NCBI GenBank assembly: GCA_017893485.1
Contig: CM030367.1
Span: 87,494,910-87,558,909, forward strand
DNA length: 64,000 nucleotides
Direction: 5' to 3'
Source of the DNA: Hemerocallis citrina
Taxonomy: Eukaryota; Streptophyta; Magnoliopsida; Asparagales; Asphodelaceae
The notes beneath the pieces were generated by a model. It was not told the DNA's origin. It saw only the letters and a list, made by a program, of their open reading frames with translations, and did no database searches. Numbering within the stretch: position 1 is the stretch's first letter; every line of letters starts with the position of its first letter. The translations under genes were made by a program, and so were the position numbers. Shown here one piece after another: positions 1 to 11,818 of this stretch.

Positions 1-132
1 TATCAAACTCTCTAATACTATCGATATCTAATTGTGGAACATAACCAGTACGAGATGTATTGGTAGATTCTTGTCCACTTGGGCTACATGAATGATGATG
101 CTATTAGTGTATGAAAATTATAAATTTGATAT
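1..132. other. Flank left of the first LTR; nothing recognised
   Basis: AT-rich sequence with no ORF of note and no recognisable repeat end. It ends in GATAT (128-132), the left target-site duplication of the adjacent solo LTR. Confidence 0.5.
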
Positions 133-1493
133 TGTAACACACCGAATTCCAAAAACAACTGAATTCGAGATTTCCATAGGATCTTTTCGTCTCATTCGGT
201 ACAATTTTACAAAGAATTGAAAATTTTCTATTTTACATCAGAGTTACATGAGATTTTACACTTCACATTTTACAGCGGAAGCATATAACACAATAATTTA
301 CATGTAATGACAGTGGAAGCAATTTACATCATTTAAATAAATGTACATCAATAATGAATAATTTGTAAGCATCAGTTCTCCTTTCAATTTTATCAAGCCA
401 TTTATCCTGCATACAAAACTGTGGGCACGTCAGTTTATTCAATCGACGAAAATTATACATGGTCATCCTCTCTATGCCAGAAACAGTATAACGATCCTCA
501 TTTCTTATCATTTCTTAACAAATCATAAACTTGTTCACATATCAAATTAAAGGAAATACCCTATTGATATCGTGTTGTGATTGTGCACTTAATCCTTAAT
601 GCAATTATTTATATTATATGACACTAATGCGCACTTGTTCAGATTCTATGCATCCCATACTACATAGGTCCGAGGGCAAGCCCTTAATCGTACTTCATCT
701 TGTAGGGTTCAATCCATCGTCATGACTTAATCTACTACTGTAACTACGGTAAGTATCATAGATGTTTTCCGACATACGAACTCATATCTAGGCACCCTGG
801 AGGGAATCCCAACACACTGACACATGACTTATCATGCAGGCATCCTGTGGTAATTCAGCTCCTACCGTAGACATGACACCACCCGCAGTCGCCAAACATC
901 CCACGAGCGTCGCCACCGGGACGGTACTCTGGAGCAGTATCCACGCCCTATCATGACTCATCATGGGACATCCTGGGATACGCTCTCGCCGCCAATCCAA
1001 TGGCCCTCATACTCAATGTTTTTCTCTTACTTTCATCACATCTTCACTATGTATCTAGTCCTTATTTTATTAGAATCATGAACAAAATCAAAGCTCTAGA
1101 GTTAGCCTCTCTACTATACTGAACTTAATCATTCATTCAACATGACCAACCTTGGTCTTTCTTTTTCATTTCATTTATTTCCAATTGCCGGTGTGAGACT
1201 TAGCTACTCTTTTGTTTCAATTTCAATTCACAATTACCAAAATTGAGCGTTACCAGCTCATGAGTTCATTTTCATAATCTCAATAGATTTTCCTTTTCCA
1301 TGTCCATAACTTTCACATTCGTACAACTTTCATAAATTCAAATAAATGATTCGCTTCATTTCAGGTATAAATTCATGCAAAGACAAATAGAGCTTACTTA
1401 AATTGTCACAACCAATAATCATTCAACATAAGATTCATAATCTTTACCATAAAACAATTCATAGAATTTCTGAGATATCAAAAGTGATCTGGA

Positions 1494-1735
1494 CAGTCGA
1501 CTTAGAGCTTATCCAGTCGACTTGTTCAGTCGAAGAAAGTTCTTCAATAACCGCTCGAAAGAGTCGACTGCTGCACATGGCCAGTCGGCTGTTCCGCAGC
1601 GTTCAAAATCTAAATATCATGTACGGGGCAGTCGACTGTCATTCAAACCAGTTGGCTGTTCTACAGAGTTCAATTATACAACTTTTCAAATTCGGTACGG
1701 TCGACTGTTACATACATTCGGTCGACTGAACAGGG
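1494..1735. repeat. Cluster of CAGTCGACTG-like palindromes in the LTR
   Basis: About nine full or degenerate copies of the palindrome CAGTCGACTG (core GTCGAC) lie in 240 bp, for example near 1494, 1513, 1527, 1562, 1581, 1629, 1694 and 1720. Two more lie at 2070-2100. Spacing is irregular, so this is a motif cluster and not a simple tandem array. A similar cluster lies at the comparable distance into the LTR starting at 62096. Confidence 0.7.
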
Positions 1736-2212
1736 TAAATTTTCAAATTAAGGGGTCATCTCTCCCTTCTGTTCTTCATTTAGAACACAGCATTTTATTC
1801 AATTACAGTACGTTCAAATGCCAACATAAACATGTGATTCTTATCTATTCACCATCATCATAACATAGTTTATGATTAAATGTAAATTTCACATACTAAT
1901 ATTTTCTTTTCTCCAATGAGATACTAAACATACATTTTTCCTTTACTCATCATTTATCTACGAAGATGAATATTATTCTAATTTAGCATGCTAGAAAATC
2001 AAGTTAACAATTCATATTAAATACATCGTTTCATAGAATTCTGAACTGTACATATTTTATTTCAGTGTACCAGTCGACTGCTCACATGATCGGTCGACTG
2101 TACCGGTCATTTCTAGTTCTCTAATTATCATTAGTTCTTTTTCATTTATTCACATCTTCCACAATAAGTATAACACAAAGCATTTTAATATACGATCACC
2201 CTATCAATCCAC

Positions 2213-2360
2213 TTTTCACAAATATGATAACAATCAATATTAGCCCTAGCATGATCTCTATATTAGAAGTCCTGAGAAACACCCACCTTTCACAAATATG
2301 ATAACAATCAATATTAGCCCTAGCATGATCTCTATATTAGAAGTCCTGAGAAACACCCAC
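2213..2360. repeat. Perfect 74-bp tandem duplication
   Basis: The block containing TATTAGCCCTAGCATGATC occurs twice head to tail, starting at about 2213 and 2287, with no differences that I can see. Perfect identity inside an otherwise aged LTR suggests a recent slippage or unequal-exchange event. Confidence 0.85.
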
Positions 2361-3072
2361 CTTGTTGACGAAATAAACGAATCCCGTAAAGCTTCTTAAT
2401 GCGATGCACGACTCCTTGCTCCTTGCTCCACACCGAAGCTCCCTCGGAAGTGATGGCCGGCCTCCAAAAGCACTCACTCTCAACTCTCTTAAAAAAATAT
2501 AACTCTCTTCTCACAATGAAATTTTGTGTAGAAAAAAAGTAAGTGAGGGGGTATTTATACACAATTTTGGGTGAGATGGAGGGCTAGAATTTAGTAGATG
2601 GTTATGAGATGGAGGGCTAGGATGAGAGTAGAAGTTTTAGTAACTACCCACAACTAAGTAACCACCCATACAATAACTCCACTTCTCCAAAACCGGCCAA
2701 GGAGAATAGTGTGCAATGCACACCATGTTGCATGCACGTGCTATTCTAGTCTTCATATAAAAACTTGTACATTATACATTATAAAAATAATCTTTTAAAA
2801 GATGTTACCTCACAAGTTGTTATTAAAAGAATTAATTCATGGGCTTAAATTGATGGGCCAAAATATTAGTTTTTACAAAATAAATAAATTAGATTTTTGG
2901 GCTTGTGTTTATTTGAAAATAATTTAAAGAACATATTTACATACATATGCATATACTCATTATCCATAAAGAAAATAATTATAAGATTTCATATTACGAA
3001 AACTGCACGTGCACACTACGTGCAAAATAAATAAGTAATTTTTATAAATGAAAATCGGGGCATTACAGATAT

Positions 3073-3670
3073 GAAAGAATTATATAAGAAATTAACAAGC
3101 AACAAATTAACAACTAACAAATATTAAAGTATAAAAAAGATGCCGCACTAGAAAAATTACAAGAGTAAATTGAGAATGTTTCTTGAATGATTCTTCACTT
3201 CTTCCACAAATTGCAAGAGTATATTAAGAGAGTTGAGATTTGAAAGAATTGTTTGGAATAATTTGAGAAAGATGAGACTTGCGACAATTGTTTGGAATGA
3301 ATTGAGAGAGTTGAGAGAATTGTTTGAAAATTTTGGTGTGAAGAAAATGATATGAAACTTTTAAAATATGAAAAACCAAAAAAAGAAAAGAAAAATAAAT
3401 CCCAACTGCTAGACCGACCATTGAGTCCGTCGGGCTGGCCAGGACCCGACTGGTTCGAGTTGAAACCCGGCGTGCTGGTCCTTTAAGTGGTCCGGTTCAA
3501 AACCTGGCTGCTTAGGGTATTAAAAAACCGAACCAAGCTGCATATTTTATGCATGCCGGCCGGGATAGGTTCTGTTCGAGCCTAACCGGGGCGGGTTCAG
3601 GTAGGTTTCGGGCTAGGCCGGCCTGGTTGCCACCCCTATATTCTTTCAATCATTTATTCTTGGATAAATT
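3073..3670. other. Spacer with a hAT-like GC-rich fragment
   Basis: AT-rich, gene-free. The part from about 3420 to 3645 is GC-rich with repeated CCGG/CCGGG steps. Read on the minus strand it starts near 3642 with AGGGGTGGCAACCAGGCC, which resembles the TAGGGGTGGCAA ends of plant non-autonomous hAT elements. I could not find a matching second end or an 8-bp target duplication, so the hAT assignment is tentative. Confidence 0.35.
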
Positions 3671-4268
3671 TGGTCTATACCCCTTGGAGGAGTTTGAAGT
3701 TTCAATAAATCCCTTGATTTTTTCATCTCTCCTGTAAACCCCTCATATTTGGAAAAAATATCCAAAAGACCCTCTTTGTATAATTCCTTTTACATTAATA
3801 CTACGAAGTACCTTGTATATTTTTAAATGAGATATTTGCCCTTGGCAAAAGGTAGAGAGAGAGAGACGATGTTGAGTTATTGGAGAGATTGAGGGTTAGG
3901 ATTAGGGGATTGATCGAGAGGACATGTTGAGCGAAGTGGTGCAATGGAGTGCGGAGAGTATGAAAACTTAAAAAAGGTTAGAGTTCTGGTCTGGAAGAAT
4001 AAATTAGAGGCTTTTTGAGAAAATAGAAGAAACCAGCATTGACCAAAAAAAGGATGAAACAAAAAAAAGATTAGAGATTTTAGATTGAGGACAGTTTTGG
4101 TATTAAAAGAAAAGTAAATTTGTGTTTATATATTATATAGCTTTATTATATGTTTTATGGGTATAAAAGGGCCTTTCAGATATAATTTCAAGTATGAGTG
4201 ATTTATTTGAGAGTTGAAAAAGTCAAGGGGCTTATTGTAAATTTGATATCGACCAAGGGGTTTAACCA
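3671..4268. mobile_element. Foldback MITE with ~80-bp inverted repeats
   Basis: The left end TGGTCTATACCCCTTGG and the reverse complement of the right end, TGGTTAAACCCCTTGG, align. The similarity continues inward for about 80 bp with scattered differences (shared blocks AATAA.CCCTTGA.TTTTTCA and CTCATA). Length about 600 bp with no coding capacity. The TIR length suggests a Mutator-like MITE, but no clean target duplication was found, so family and exact ends are uncertain. Confidence 0.5.
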
Positions 4269-4781
4269 TATCCTTCTTCTCAACTGACATCTCCTTCTTC
4301 TCCTGCTCAGCTCCTCTGCTGCCTTCTCCTACCCCACCTCCTCCTCCCACTCTCACCATAGCAAGGAAATCTAGTCCCGCTTACGAAACTTGCTCCAATC
4401 TCAAACCCACAATGAACCCACCTTTCCTCTCCAACTACCAAACCATTCTTCACTATTTCGAAATCAAACTTGGAAACATTTTAATTCTAATTCAAAAAAA
4501 AAAGAAAAAATCCAAAAAAAGAATCAAGATGCAACAACACTGGTTGGGGAATTTCGTCAAACATTGATCCTACAGCAAGTTCAACTTATCACTTGAGCCC
4601 TATTTAATAATCAAATTTGTTTGTTCAAAACGGTTTAAACGATTCTAATGTTGTACTCGTCCCCAATACTTGATGGTGAAGTCGTGGATGAAAGACGGAT
4701 GATGAAGGCATGCCAGTGGATAGAGGAGAAGAAAAACAACCACTGATTTTCTAATTTCTATTGGTTGACTTGGATGAGAGT
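4269..4781. other. Gene-free spacer, pyrimidine-rich at its start
   Basis: Positions 4270-4370 are a CT-rich tract (CTTCTTCTC, CCACCTCCTCCTCCC), followed by AT-rich sequence. No recognisable domain or repeat end. It ends at the left target duplication of the MULE (4773-4781). Confidence 0.4.
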
Positions 4782-5955
4782 GAATTTTTTACCATACTAA
4801 GCCACTTTTTGAAACTAATTTTCAAAGTAAGACACTTTCCAAACTATTTTCATGAGTGAGCCAGTTGTTGCCACCACGTCAGTAACGGCTGCTATTCCGA
4901 TCAACAGCCTATTCATTTCGACTGCTAATGGGAATAACTGCCACTTGCGAAAAAAATCATATTGAGACGCTTGATCACTCCAGAGAGCTATATATCTATG
5001 GAAAAAATTTGAAAAGAAATCCTAAGTAGAGGTTGCTAATGGGAATAGCGACCTCGATATATTGTGGCTGATGTTCCCAACTGCAGCCAAAGTTGGGACC
5101 CGAATGCTATTAAAGGTTGGGCTCTCACTCCCTCTCTCTCTCTGTCTCCACTTTATTTTACTACATATCTTCTTCTTCTTCTTCCCTATCTCCAAGTTTG
5201 AATCCCCTCATTCAAAATCCTAGCCTCCACAGTTTCACATCTCCATCCTCCTCCAAATCTGAATTCTGAAATCTCAAGTTCAACTCCCAAATCCCAAATC
5301 CCTAGCTCAATTTTTAAAAAATTATCTCCTCCACCGTTTCACATCCTCTCTATTGCTGCTGCCGCTGGCGCCTTCCGACCAAATTGGGTCCTCATATCAG
5401 ATATGTACTACTCAACCTTTTTGATCTTTTATAACATTTGACTTTGTTTTATGGCGAGATTATTGGTTTCTAGAGGGTTTTATTTGTGAATGTTGGGTAT
5501 AAGTTGAATGTGTGTTAGAAGAAAACATAAATATCCAAGATATTGAAATTGCATTATTGTTTGTTTGAATATATATTAAAGAAATTAACTTAGGTGTTGT
5601 GAATGATTGATATAAGAATTCGCAAAGGTTTTCATATTTCATATTTGGTTGCTTAACATTAGTGTAATTATGTTATGTATGTGATTGGATAATGAACCGC
5701 AAATTTGTCCCTTCATGTATATGTATGAGTTATAAAATTCCTATTTGGTTATATTATGGGGGAGAAATACTTGAGACACAAAGCTAGGAGATTGTTATAG
5801 AGGTGTTGAACGGAAAATAGTTTGGGCTCATCGTAATATCACAAAGCAAGAACTAGAAGAGAAGGTCTACAAATTAACTAACTGAGATAGATGTGAATAT
5901 AGTGTTAAAATAATAGCTCGGTACACAGCTGGAAAAGGATAAAGACAATAATTCA

Positions 5956-7262
5956 TGGCAGTGCCTGTAGTTGATGATGACGCTCTTATTGCCATGATTG
6001 CAAGATCACTTGATCCGAACTCCAATTAGACTGCATTAAAGTTATATATAGAACAAATTAAGATTCATAATGGTCAGTCACATGTTGTTCGTATTTCAAG
6101 CCTCATACGTGAAGTGACGAACCGTGAAATAAGTCTCATTCCTCCTCTACAATCACATATAAGATTGTCACCTCCATAAGAAGACACGCTCACAATTCCA
6201 ATATGACCGCATCCCATGTGATATGTGTTTCCATGTCCTTCTAGTTTGATACACGTTTTTGCTAATAACGAAAACATTATTCAATCTTTCAATCATACTA
6301 CTATTAACAATGAGTTATTAGAAGATGAAAAAGATGTGCATCCAGATGATAATATTAATGACGTTGAGGACTTGCAACATGATGTCCAACATGTGGTCCC
6401 CCTGACTCAATTTATGAGTGTCACTGTACCTGAGTTTGAATCGGTTGACTGAGTTAACAATGCGAGGGTATATCACTTTGTTCAAGAGTTATGTGGCTCA
6501 TCCGACATAGGTGAATTTTACATTGGGCAAAAAGTTTCAACCAAAGATAATGTGCTACATTAGGTGAAGATGCTCTCCATTAATGAACATCGAGAATTCA
6601 TCATAGTGAAATCGACTAAAAGTGTATATTCTGTAAAATGTAAATAGACACCAAAGGTCCGTACAAAAGAGGGGAGAGTAGCAAATCCCGAAAAAGTAGA
6701 TGAGGCAGGGTGCCAGTGGAGATTTCGAGCAATCATTCCAAAAGGGTAGACATATTTCATGGTGAACAAATTTCAAGGGCCACATACATGTCTCAATCCC
6801 ACAATGAATCAAAACCTCAGTAAATTGATTATAAGCTGGTTTCAAATTTGATTTTGAATGTTGTGAAAGCACAATTAGGAATAACATCGAAGACAATTGT
6901 TGATATAGTCTTGCTTCAATGCAGTTATAAAATTTCTTACAAGAAGGCTTGGCGAGCAAAATAGAAAGCTATTGAGAGGTTGTTCGGAGAGTTAGATGAA
7001 GCGCATACAAGGTTATCACTACAAGCATTAAATCCAGACACTTATGTCCATTGGGATAAGGCTACGTGCGGTCTCGGTGAGAAAACATTCAAGGTAGCAT
7101 TTTGGGCATTTGAGGCTTCGATTGAAGGATTTAAGTCTTGGAAAACGACAATTAGTATTGATAGAACTCCTTTGTAAGGAACATACAAGGGTTATTTATT
7201 GATAGTCGTTTTACTGAACGCAAATGATCGGCTATTTTCATTTGCTTTTGCAATGTTATTTT
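5956..7262 (+). pseudogene. Decayed MULE (mudrA-type) transposase, N-terminal part
   Basis: Would have catalysed cut-and-paste transposition of the surrounding MULE. Plus-strand reading recovers the family order: an acidic N-terminal stretch (6300-6450), the MuDR DNA-binding region (6455-6800, with HREFIIVKSTKSVYSVKCK and later CQWRFRAIIPKG then GPHTCL), then SYKKAWRAK and the start of the MULE catalytic domain with EGFKSWKTTISIDRTPL, where the first catalytic Asp is expected. Stops interrupt it repeatedly, for example after LH near 6561, after VKCK near 6645, after PKG near 6749, after WRAK near 6961 and after RTPL near 7175. It breaks off around 7260, before the rest of the catalytic core, and runs into the 3' end of the PMD gene. 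Family certain; exact start unknown. Confidence 0.82.
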
Positions 7263-7271
7263 CACTTGGCA

Positions 7272-7762
7272 GAACACCGAGGAAGTCTACAACGCGCACA
7301 TTCTTATCAAATGCCATGGCTAGTGATGGTCAGCCCATCAATAAGAAGTCCTGAAATGACCGCAATGTCCTGAAGTGTCACAGTCATCTCTCCTACGGGG
7401 AGATTGAACGAATGAGTCTCCGGCTGCTATCGCTCGAGAAGAGCTGTATGTATACCATGATCGAGCTTCATGGTTCCCATCAGTCCAAATCTGTAGAAAC
7501 TAGCATCGACTAGGATGTCGTGTGTAGGTGGGTGTATTGGCAAAGTCATGTGCGTACAAAAACTGCACTCCCTAGATGTACCGTCCCACACAGACTGAAA
7601 TATGTGTCTCTGTTGCAACATCAGTACGGTTGGGTCTTGAGGACTTGGTCTTCCAGGTGCAACACTAGACAAAGATGACTGGCCAACATCAGCAGAGGTA
7701 GATGATCCCCATCCTTGGCCACCCAGCTTTGGTCGTCTCTGTCCTCAGCCATTTGTACTAGG
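7272..7762 (-). pseudogene. Plant mobile domain (PMD) gene fragment captured in the MULE
   Basis: On the minus strand an open stretch (7672-7427) gives LMLQQRHIFQSVWDG and, further on, PPTHDILVDASFYRFGLMG and DHGIHTALLER. This matches the start of the plant mobile (aminotransferase-like, MAIL/MAIN type) domain: a residue track HxSxxxW, then a region ending in xALVERWRPETH. A TAG stop falls where that family has W after LLER. The same frame then continues as QPETHSFNLPVGEMTVTLQD and SGLLIDGLTITSHG before ending in stops near 7310. A Gly/Arg-rich leader precedes it (7762-7673). PMD genes are known to be carried by MULEs. Whether this copy was ever functional for the element cannot be told. Confidence 0.78.
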
Positions 7763-8682
7763 TCCTTCGTCTGCAATGTCCAGCACAAATAAAATAAGGT
7801 TTTTTAAATGCATGAGAACAAACATATTCTTTAAACATCCAAAAGAATACTACTTACTCAGTGCCTAGCACTGCCCGATTCCGCTCCCATCGTTCATACC
7901 ATATTTTCCATGATGACCTTGCAAAGTATAATTGAAAATATTAGTCGATTAATGAATAAATAAATAAATAAAATAGTGTATGACATACAACGAACACAGC
8001 AACTTAGGCTTCAAAGTTTTCCTGGTAAAACGAACCCAATATAATGTCAAACTTGATTTATTTGGATGCGACATTACAAAAAAATTCATCACAATCATCA
8101 ACCTATTGTAAATATTCCTTAATGCCGAAGTGACAAACACAACAGTGAGTTGTTTACTTATTGTCTAATCACTAACAATATAACCAAATGGAAATTTTGT
8201 GATCCATATCTATACATAAAGTGATTAATAAGCGGGTGATTATCTAATCACTACCATTATAAGTAGTAAATAATTCTCATATATGTGCTAATTCACCAAT
8301 TCGAGAAGCTAAGTGCCTAAGGAACATTCAACAAAAAATGAGAGGCTTCATTTAAAATTTAAGCATATGTTCAAGAACAAGTAAAATAACCATAACTACA
8401 ACATCAATCAAACATTAGAAGTCGTAAATATAATTCATACCTCTTTAGTGTTTCATATTTAGTAGATGGATTTGGAGATTTGGAGAGTTGGAAGAATTTG
8501 AGATTCGAAGTTGGAGGAGAGAGAGATGGCAGAGATGAAGTGAAGGGGATAGAGGAGTCATGATTAGGGATTGAAGAAGTGAAAATGGGTGGATATTTGG
8601 GAGGATTTGGGGGTTAGGGTTTTGGGGGATTAGGAGTTGGAGTTGGGGAAGAAGAAGAAGAAGAGATAAAGTAAAATGAAGT

Positions 8683-8683
<1 letters not shown>

Positions 8684-8733
<50 letters not shown>
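8684..8733. repeat. (GA)n microsatellite
   Basis: About 25 uninterrupted GA dinucleotides near the right TIR of the MULE. The left TIR has only a short CTCTCTCTCTCTGTCTC at the equivalent place, so the tract expanded after insertion. Confidence 0.95.
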
Positions 8734-8735
<2 letters not shown>

Positions 8736-9114
8736 AACCTTTTAATAGCGGTCGGGCCCCACCTATGGCCCCACCTATTCTCATTAGCGACCTCAACTTA
8801 AAAATATTTGGGTTTTTTTTTTTTAGAGAGCAACAACTCTCTGGAATCATCAAGTGTCTCAATATGGTTGAGATGAGGTAGCTATTCTCATCAGCAGCTT
8901 CACTTAGACTGTAGCCGTTGATGGGAATAACGCCAAGAACAAAAAATTCAAATTTTTTTTTTACAAGTGACCGTTATTCCTATTAGCGATATTCGAAATA
9001 AATAGGCCGCTGCTGATATGGCATGACTGGCTCATGAAAATAGTTTTAAAAATATCTTACTATGAAAAATAGTTTCGAAAAGTAACTTAGGACGGTAAAA
9101 AAATCGATGAAAGT

Positions 9115-9645
9115 GGGGAAGGATAGGAATGGATTTCTTGCATCCTAGCCCGTATGTTCTCCATAAATTTGACCCCAGATAAATTTTATCCAAGTTGATT
9201 AATTTTCATCGTTCGATGTGACCCAACCGTTGGAGGCAAAAACCATTCTAACCATTGCAGGGAGAATTTATGGCAGAGGATCCAGATCCTTTTTTATTAA
9301 AAGTGCTTCTTCAAGAATTCGTACGGCAGCCAAAATAGTGAATCAGTGATGATGTATTTAAATTGGCATTCTGAGGAGAGCTGATCTGATGCGCACATTT
9401 GACATACCCATATGATACTCATGCTTGTATAAGAGTGTAGGCATACACTATATTCTTTCCTTCAAAATCAACTTAGGTATAAAAGGATATACTTACAAAT
9501 ATAAAAATGCAATATGACAGTTCTTGAAAGGGAAAAAAACGTTGAATCTCTCCGACAATCATATATGTTAGTAGGATTGGCCCATTGGGGCCATCCTCTA
9601 TTTGGTAGGCCAGTCTAAGGGGATTTGGTGTAGGCTCCAAGAAAA
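9115..9645. other. Gene-free spacer between MULE and LINE
   Basis: AT-rich sequence without recognisable coding domains or repeat ends. Its last 15 bases before 9661 form the left LINE target duplication. Confidence 0.4.
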
Positions 9646-9660
9646 AAAATCCCCTCACAT

Positions 9661-10772
9661 TTTTTTTTAGTATTTTTTTTAAAGAAATAATGAAGTCTGG
9701 CCACCCTGTTTCATTAATATGAGATTAACAAAACAAACTCAGAGTACTAAGCCCATTACAAAGTCCTACAATCAAAACAAAATACATAAACTCCACCCGG
9801 AACATGGTGGGTGGGACAAAAGAAACATAGAGCAGCCGCAAAGAAATACAATATATCACCCAAACAAACTCTGGGGTGGTGGGTATCTATGATCATAGAA
9901 GGCTGTGTTGGCTATTAGTCGATCGTTGGCCCAATCTCGATCTCCTCATCATCAAACTCCTGGACCTCGAATACGCTCGCAATCCTTTCCCTGGGACCTG
10001 CTGCGGCCACAGTAGCCCAAAATGAAATGAGATGCATAATGTGAGTCAAATTGTCAGAAATACTATTGCAAATTTTACGAAAGTAAAGATTGTTTCTGTC
10101 TAGCCAAAGAACCCAGGTCATTGCGGCGATAGCGATATACCACGCTTCTCTCATAGAACCTCTCTTCGACGCGAACTTTGGACCTACCAACAGGTCCTCG
10201 TATGTACTAGGATATTGAGTTGTCCCTAGGGAGCTGAGAACCTCAATGAGCACCGCTTTGCTCCTAGGACACTGTAGCAAAAGGTGGTCTCTAGTCTCCA
10301 GGGCAGCATGGCAGAACCCGCATTGAGCGTCCACACTCGGTTGGCGCTTAGCTAGGTTTTTCCTAGTCAGGATCGCATCATTTAATACCAACCATAAAAA
10401 AGCTTTGATCTTTAGTGGAGCTTTCGTTCTCCAGATGATAGCTGACCACTTTGGAATACATCCCCTAAAATGGATGCGGTTGTACATGGAGCGAACCGTG
10501 AACTTGCCGTTCTTATCCAATCCCCAGAACTTCTTATCTAGACCCTGAGAGCAACCAATTCCAGCATTTGTGATGTAGGTCTGAAGTTCTGTTAGCCTAA
10601 GCTGAGAACCTAGGTCAAGCGGTTGTTTGAAAAGTGGCTTCCATGTGTCTCTTTTTCAGGCTGCGGCCACCGTGCAGTGTAGTTGTGACACTTGCTCATA
10701 TAAATCGAGGAACAGGGTTCTGAGTGTATGATCAGAGCACCACTTATCCCACCAGAATCTGGTGAGTCTGCC
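9661..10772 (-). mobile_element. 5'-truncated LINE (L1-type)
   Basis: The minus-strand unit ends in an A-rich tail (T-rich on plus, 9661-9682). It is flanked by 15-bp direct repeats AAAATCCCCTCACAT (9646-9660) and AAAATCCTCTCACAT (10773-10787) with one mismatch. Variable-length duplications and a poly-A tail are the marks of target-primed reverse transcription. Only the last ~1.1 kb of the element is present, the usual result of incomplete reverse transcription. The coding remnant is described separately. Confidence 0.87.
9915..10772 (-). pseudogene. LINE ORF2 C-terminus with zf-RVT domain
   Basis: About 285 codons in one frame: an upstream part with RFWWDKWCSDHTLR typical of the region after the reverse transcriptase, then FTVRSMYNRI, IIWRTKAPLKIKAFLWL, and the zinc-binding CGFCHAALETRDHLLLQC of the zf-RVT domain (C-x2-C, H, C). 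It ends in an acidic tail at 9915. One in-frame TGA lies after CTVAAA near 10665; otherwise the frame is open, so the copy is not very old. The endonuclease and catalytic RT regions are missing through 5' truncation. In plant L1 elements this region follows the RT in the ORF2 polyprotein. Confidence 0.88.
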
Positions 10773-10787
10773 AAAATCCTCTCACAT

Positions 10788-11818
10788 TCTTGACTATTGA
10801 TCTTTTCTATTATGGAGATTGACATCCTCTTAAGTAAAAATAAGTGGGAGACGTGCAATAGATCTGACCGTCCAAATAGATCTATCTTTGCCTCCTATAT
10901 ATGTCGAGATGGATGCTAGAGGTTTGTGTTAGGAATGTCGGCACATTGGAGTGAAATTAGGAGCGAGATGCGATAACTAATCCAATGAAAAATCATACAT
11001 GTAAATTAAACCAAGCACATAAAGCATACAATATTATTCCGGTTTGGGCAAACCCTAATTCGGGGAGAAATAACAAGATATTATTCAATTAGAGAAAATA
11101 CAAGAGTTATAAACATTTTCACCAATAAACTATCTATTTTTCAAGTCTCACTAGAAGATAATCTGTTGTTTACAACAAAAACTCTCAATGAAGTACTTGC
11201 CTCTCCAAGAGGCTTTACAATATTATATAGAATTCTAGACGGTTATAGTCTTGATACAATGACCATCCAATATACCCTAAAGACAAATCTACACGATAGG
11301 AACCGTATGATCTAAGTTGGAGAAGAAAATGAGCACAAAATAGATCACCCATACCCAGCTTGTTTGCTGCTTCCAGCAATTATCAATCAACTGCATCCAA
11401 ATGCAGTCGACTGCAATGTAAAACAACAAGTGAGACAGTCAACTGCAAATATTGTAGTCAACTTCTAGCAATTGTTGCTGTTGTTTTCCTTCTACTTTTC
11501 TTCTTCTACGAACGACGCTTCGTACCTCTTCTCACTTCATTTCTCCTCTTCACATCGAATCATAGTATGCAAGACATAAACCTAGCAATCTCTAACTTAG
11601 AGTGCATACTCATGCTTCCAACACGGTGTGACTAAACGCCTCTAGACACTTTCATTCTCCTCTTGTAAACGGATCCGATTCAGTGGCTTTTTGTGCAAGT
11701 TGAATTTATCTCCACTTTTATTTCTCCAATAATATTTCCCCTCAAGTGTATACCCCAGTAGGCGTTAACACGAAGACGTTTCCCTCTTCACGAACTCCAC
11801 CTATCCCAAGTTACTCTT
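10788..11818. other. Non-coding stretch, possible copia-type LTR fragment
   Basis: Around 10927 the sequence TGTTAGGAATG resembles the start of Ty1/copia LTRs, and GGCGTTAACA near 11761-11770 could be an opposite end. No matching target duplication was found (GTTTG against CGAAG), so this is weak. The block 11000-11100 (TTCCGGTTTGGG, GGGGAGAAATAA) recurs at 55690-55773. Palindromic GTCGAC-type motifs lie at 11403-11465. The last bases CTCTT (11814-11818) would be the left target duplication of element A, whose partner is lost. Confidence 0.35.

Larger units (their letters stand above)
133..3067 (-). mobile_element. Solo LTR of a long-LTR Ty3/gypsy element
   Basis: The unit begins TGTAACACACCG and ends GGGGCATTACA, the TG...CA ends of an LTR. 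It is flanked by a perfect 5-bp direct repeat GATAT (128-132 and 3068-3072), so both insertion edges are intact. There is no second LTR, primer site or coding domain, which makes it a solo LTR left by LTR-LTR recombination. The minus orientation is inferred from similarity to the LTRs of element B (43287-51711): both open with a matching block ending in GTACAATTTTACAA and share the TATGCATCCCA block near 650-720. Length 2935 bp. ORFs inside are short and look incidental. Confidence 0.88.
4782..9105. mobile_element. Mutator-like element (MULE) with long TIRs
   Basis: Ends are GAATTTTTTACCATAC on the left and, reverse-complemented, GATTTTTTTACCGTCC on the right. They are flanked by a 9-bp target duplication GATGAGAGT (4773-4781) and GATGAAAGT (9106-9114) with one mismatch, the length expected for Mutator. 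The TIRs extend about 400 bp (4782-5195 and 8655-9105) with moderate divergence; shared blocks include CTATTTTCATGAG and the CTTCTTCTTCTTC tract. Inside are a decayed mudrA-type transposase on the plus strand and a decayed PMD gene on the minus strand, arranged convergently. Length 4324 bp. No intact ORF remains, so it is not autonomous now. Confidence 0.88.

Noticed and set aside
3420..3645. Complete hAT MITE
   Set aside because: Only one terminal motif is visible; no second end and no 8-bp duplication.
4390..4596. 68-codon ORF as a host gene
   Set aside because: Asn/Lys/Gln-rich low complexity, no domain, between a MITE and a MULE.
10927..11770. A complete copia LTR with TGTTA...TAACA ends
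   Set aside because: Flanking 5-bp sequences do not match and there is no primer site, so it is mentioned only as a possible fragment.
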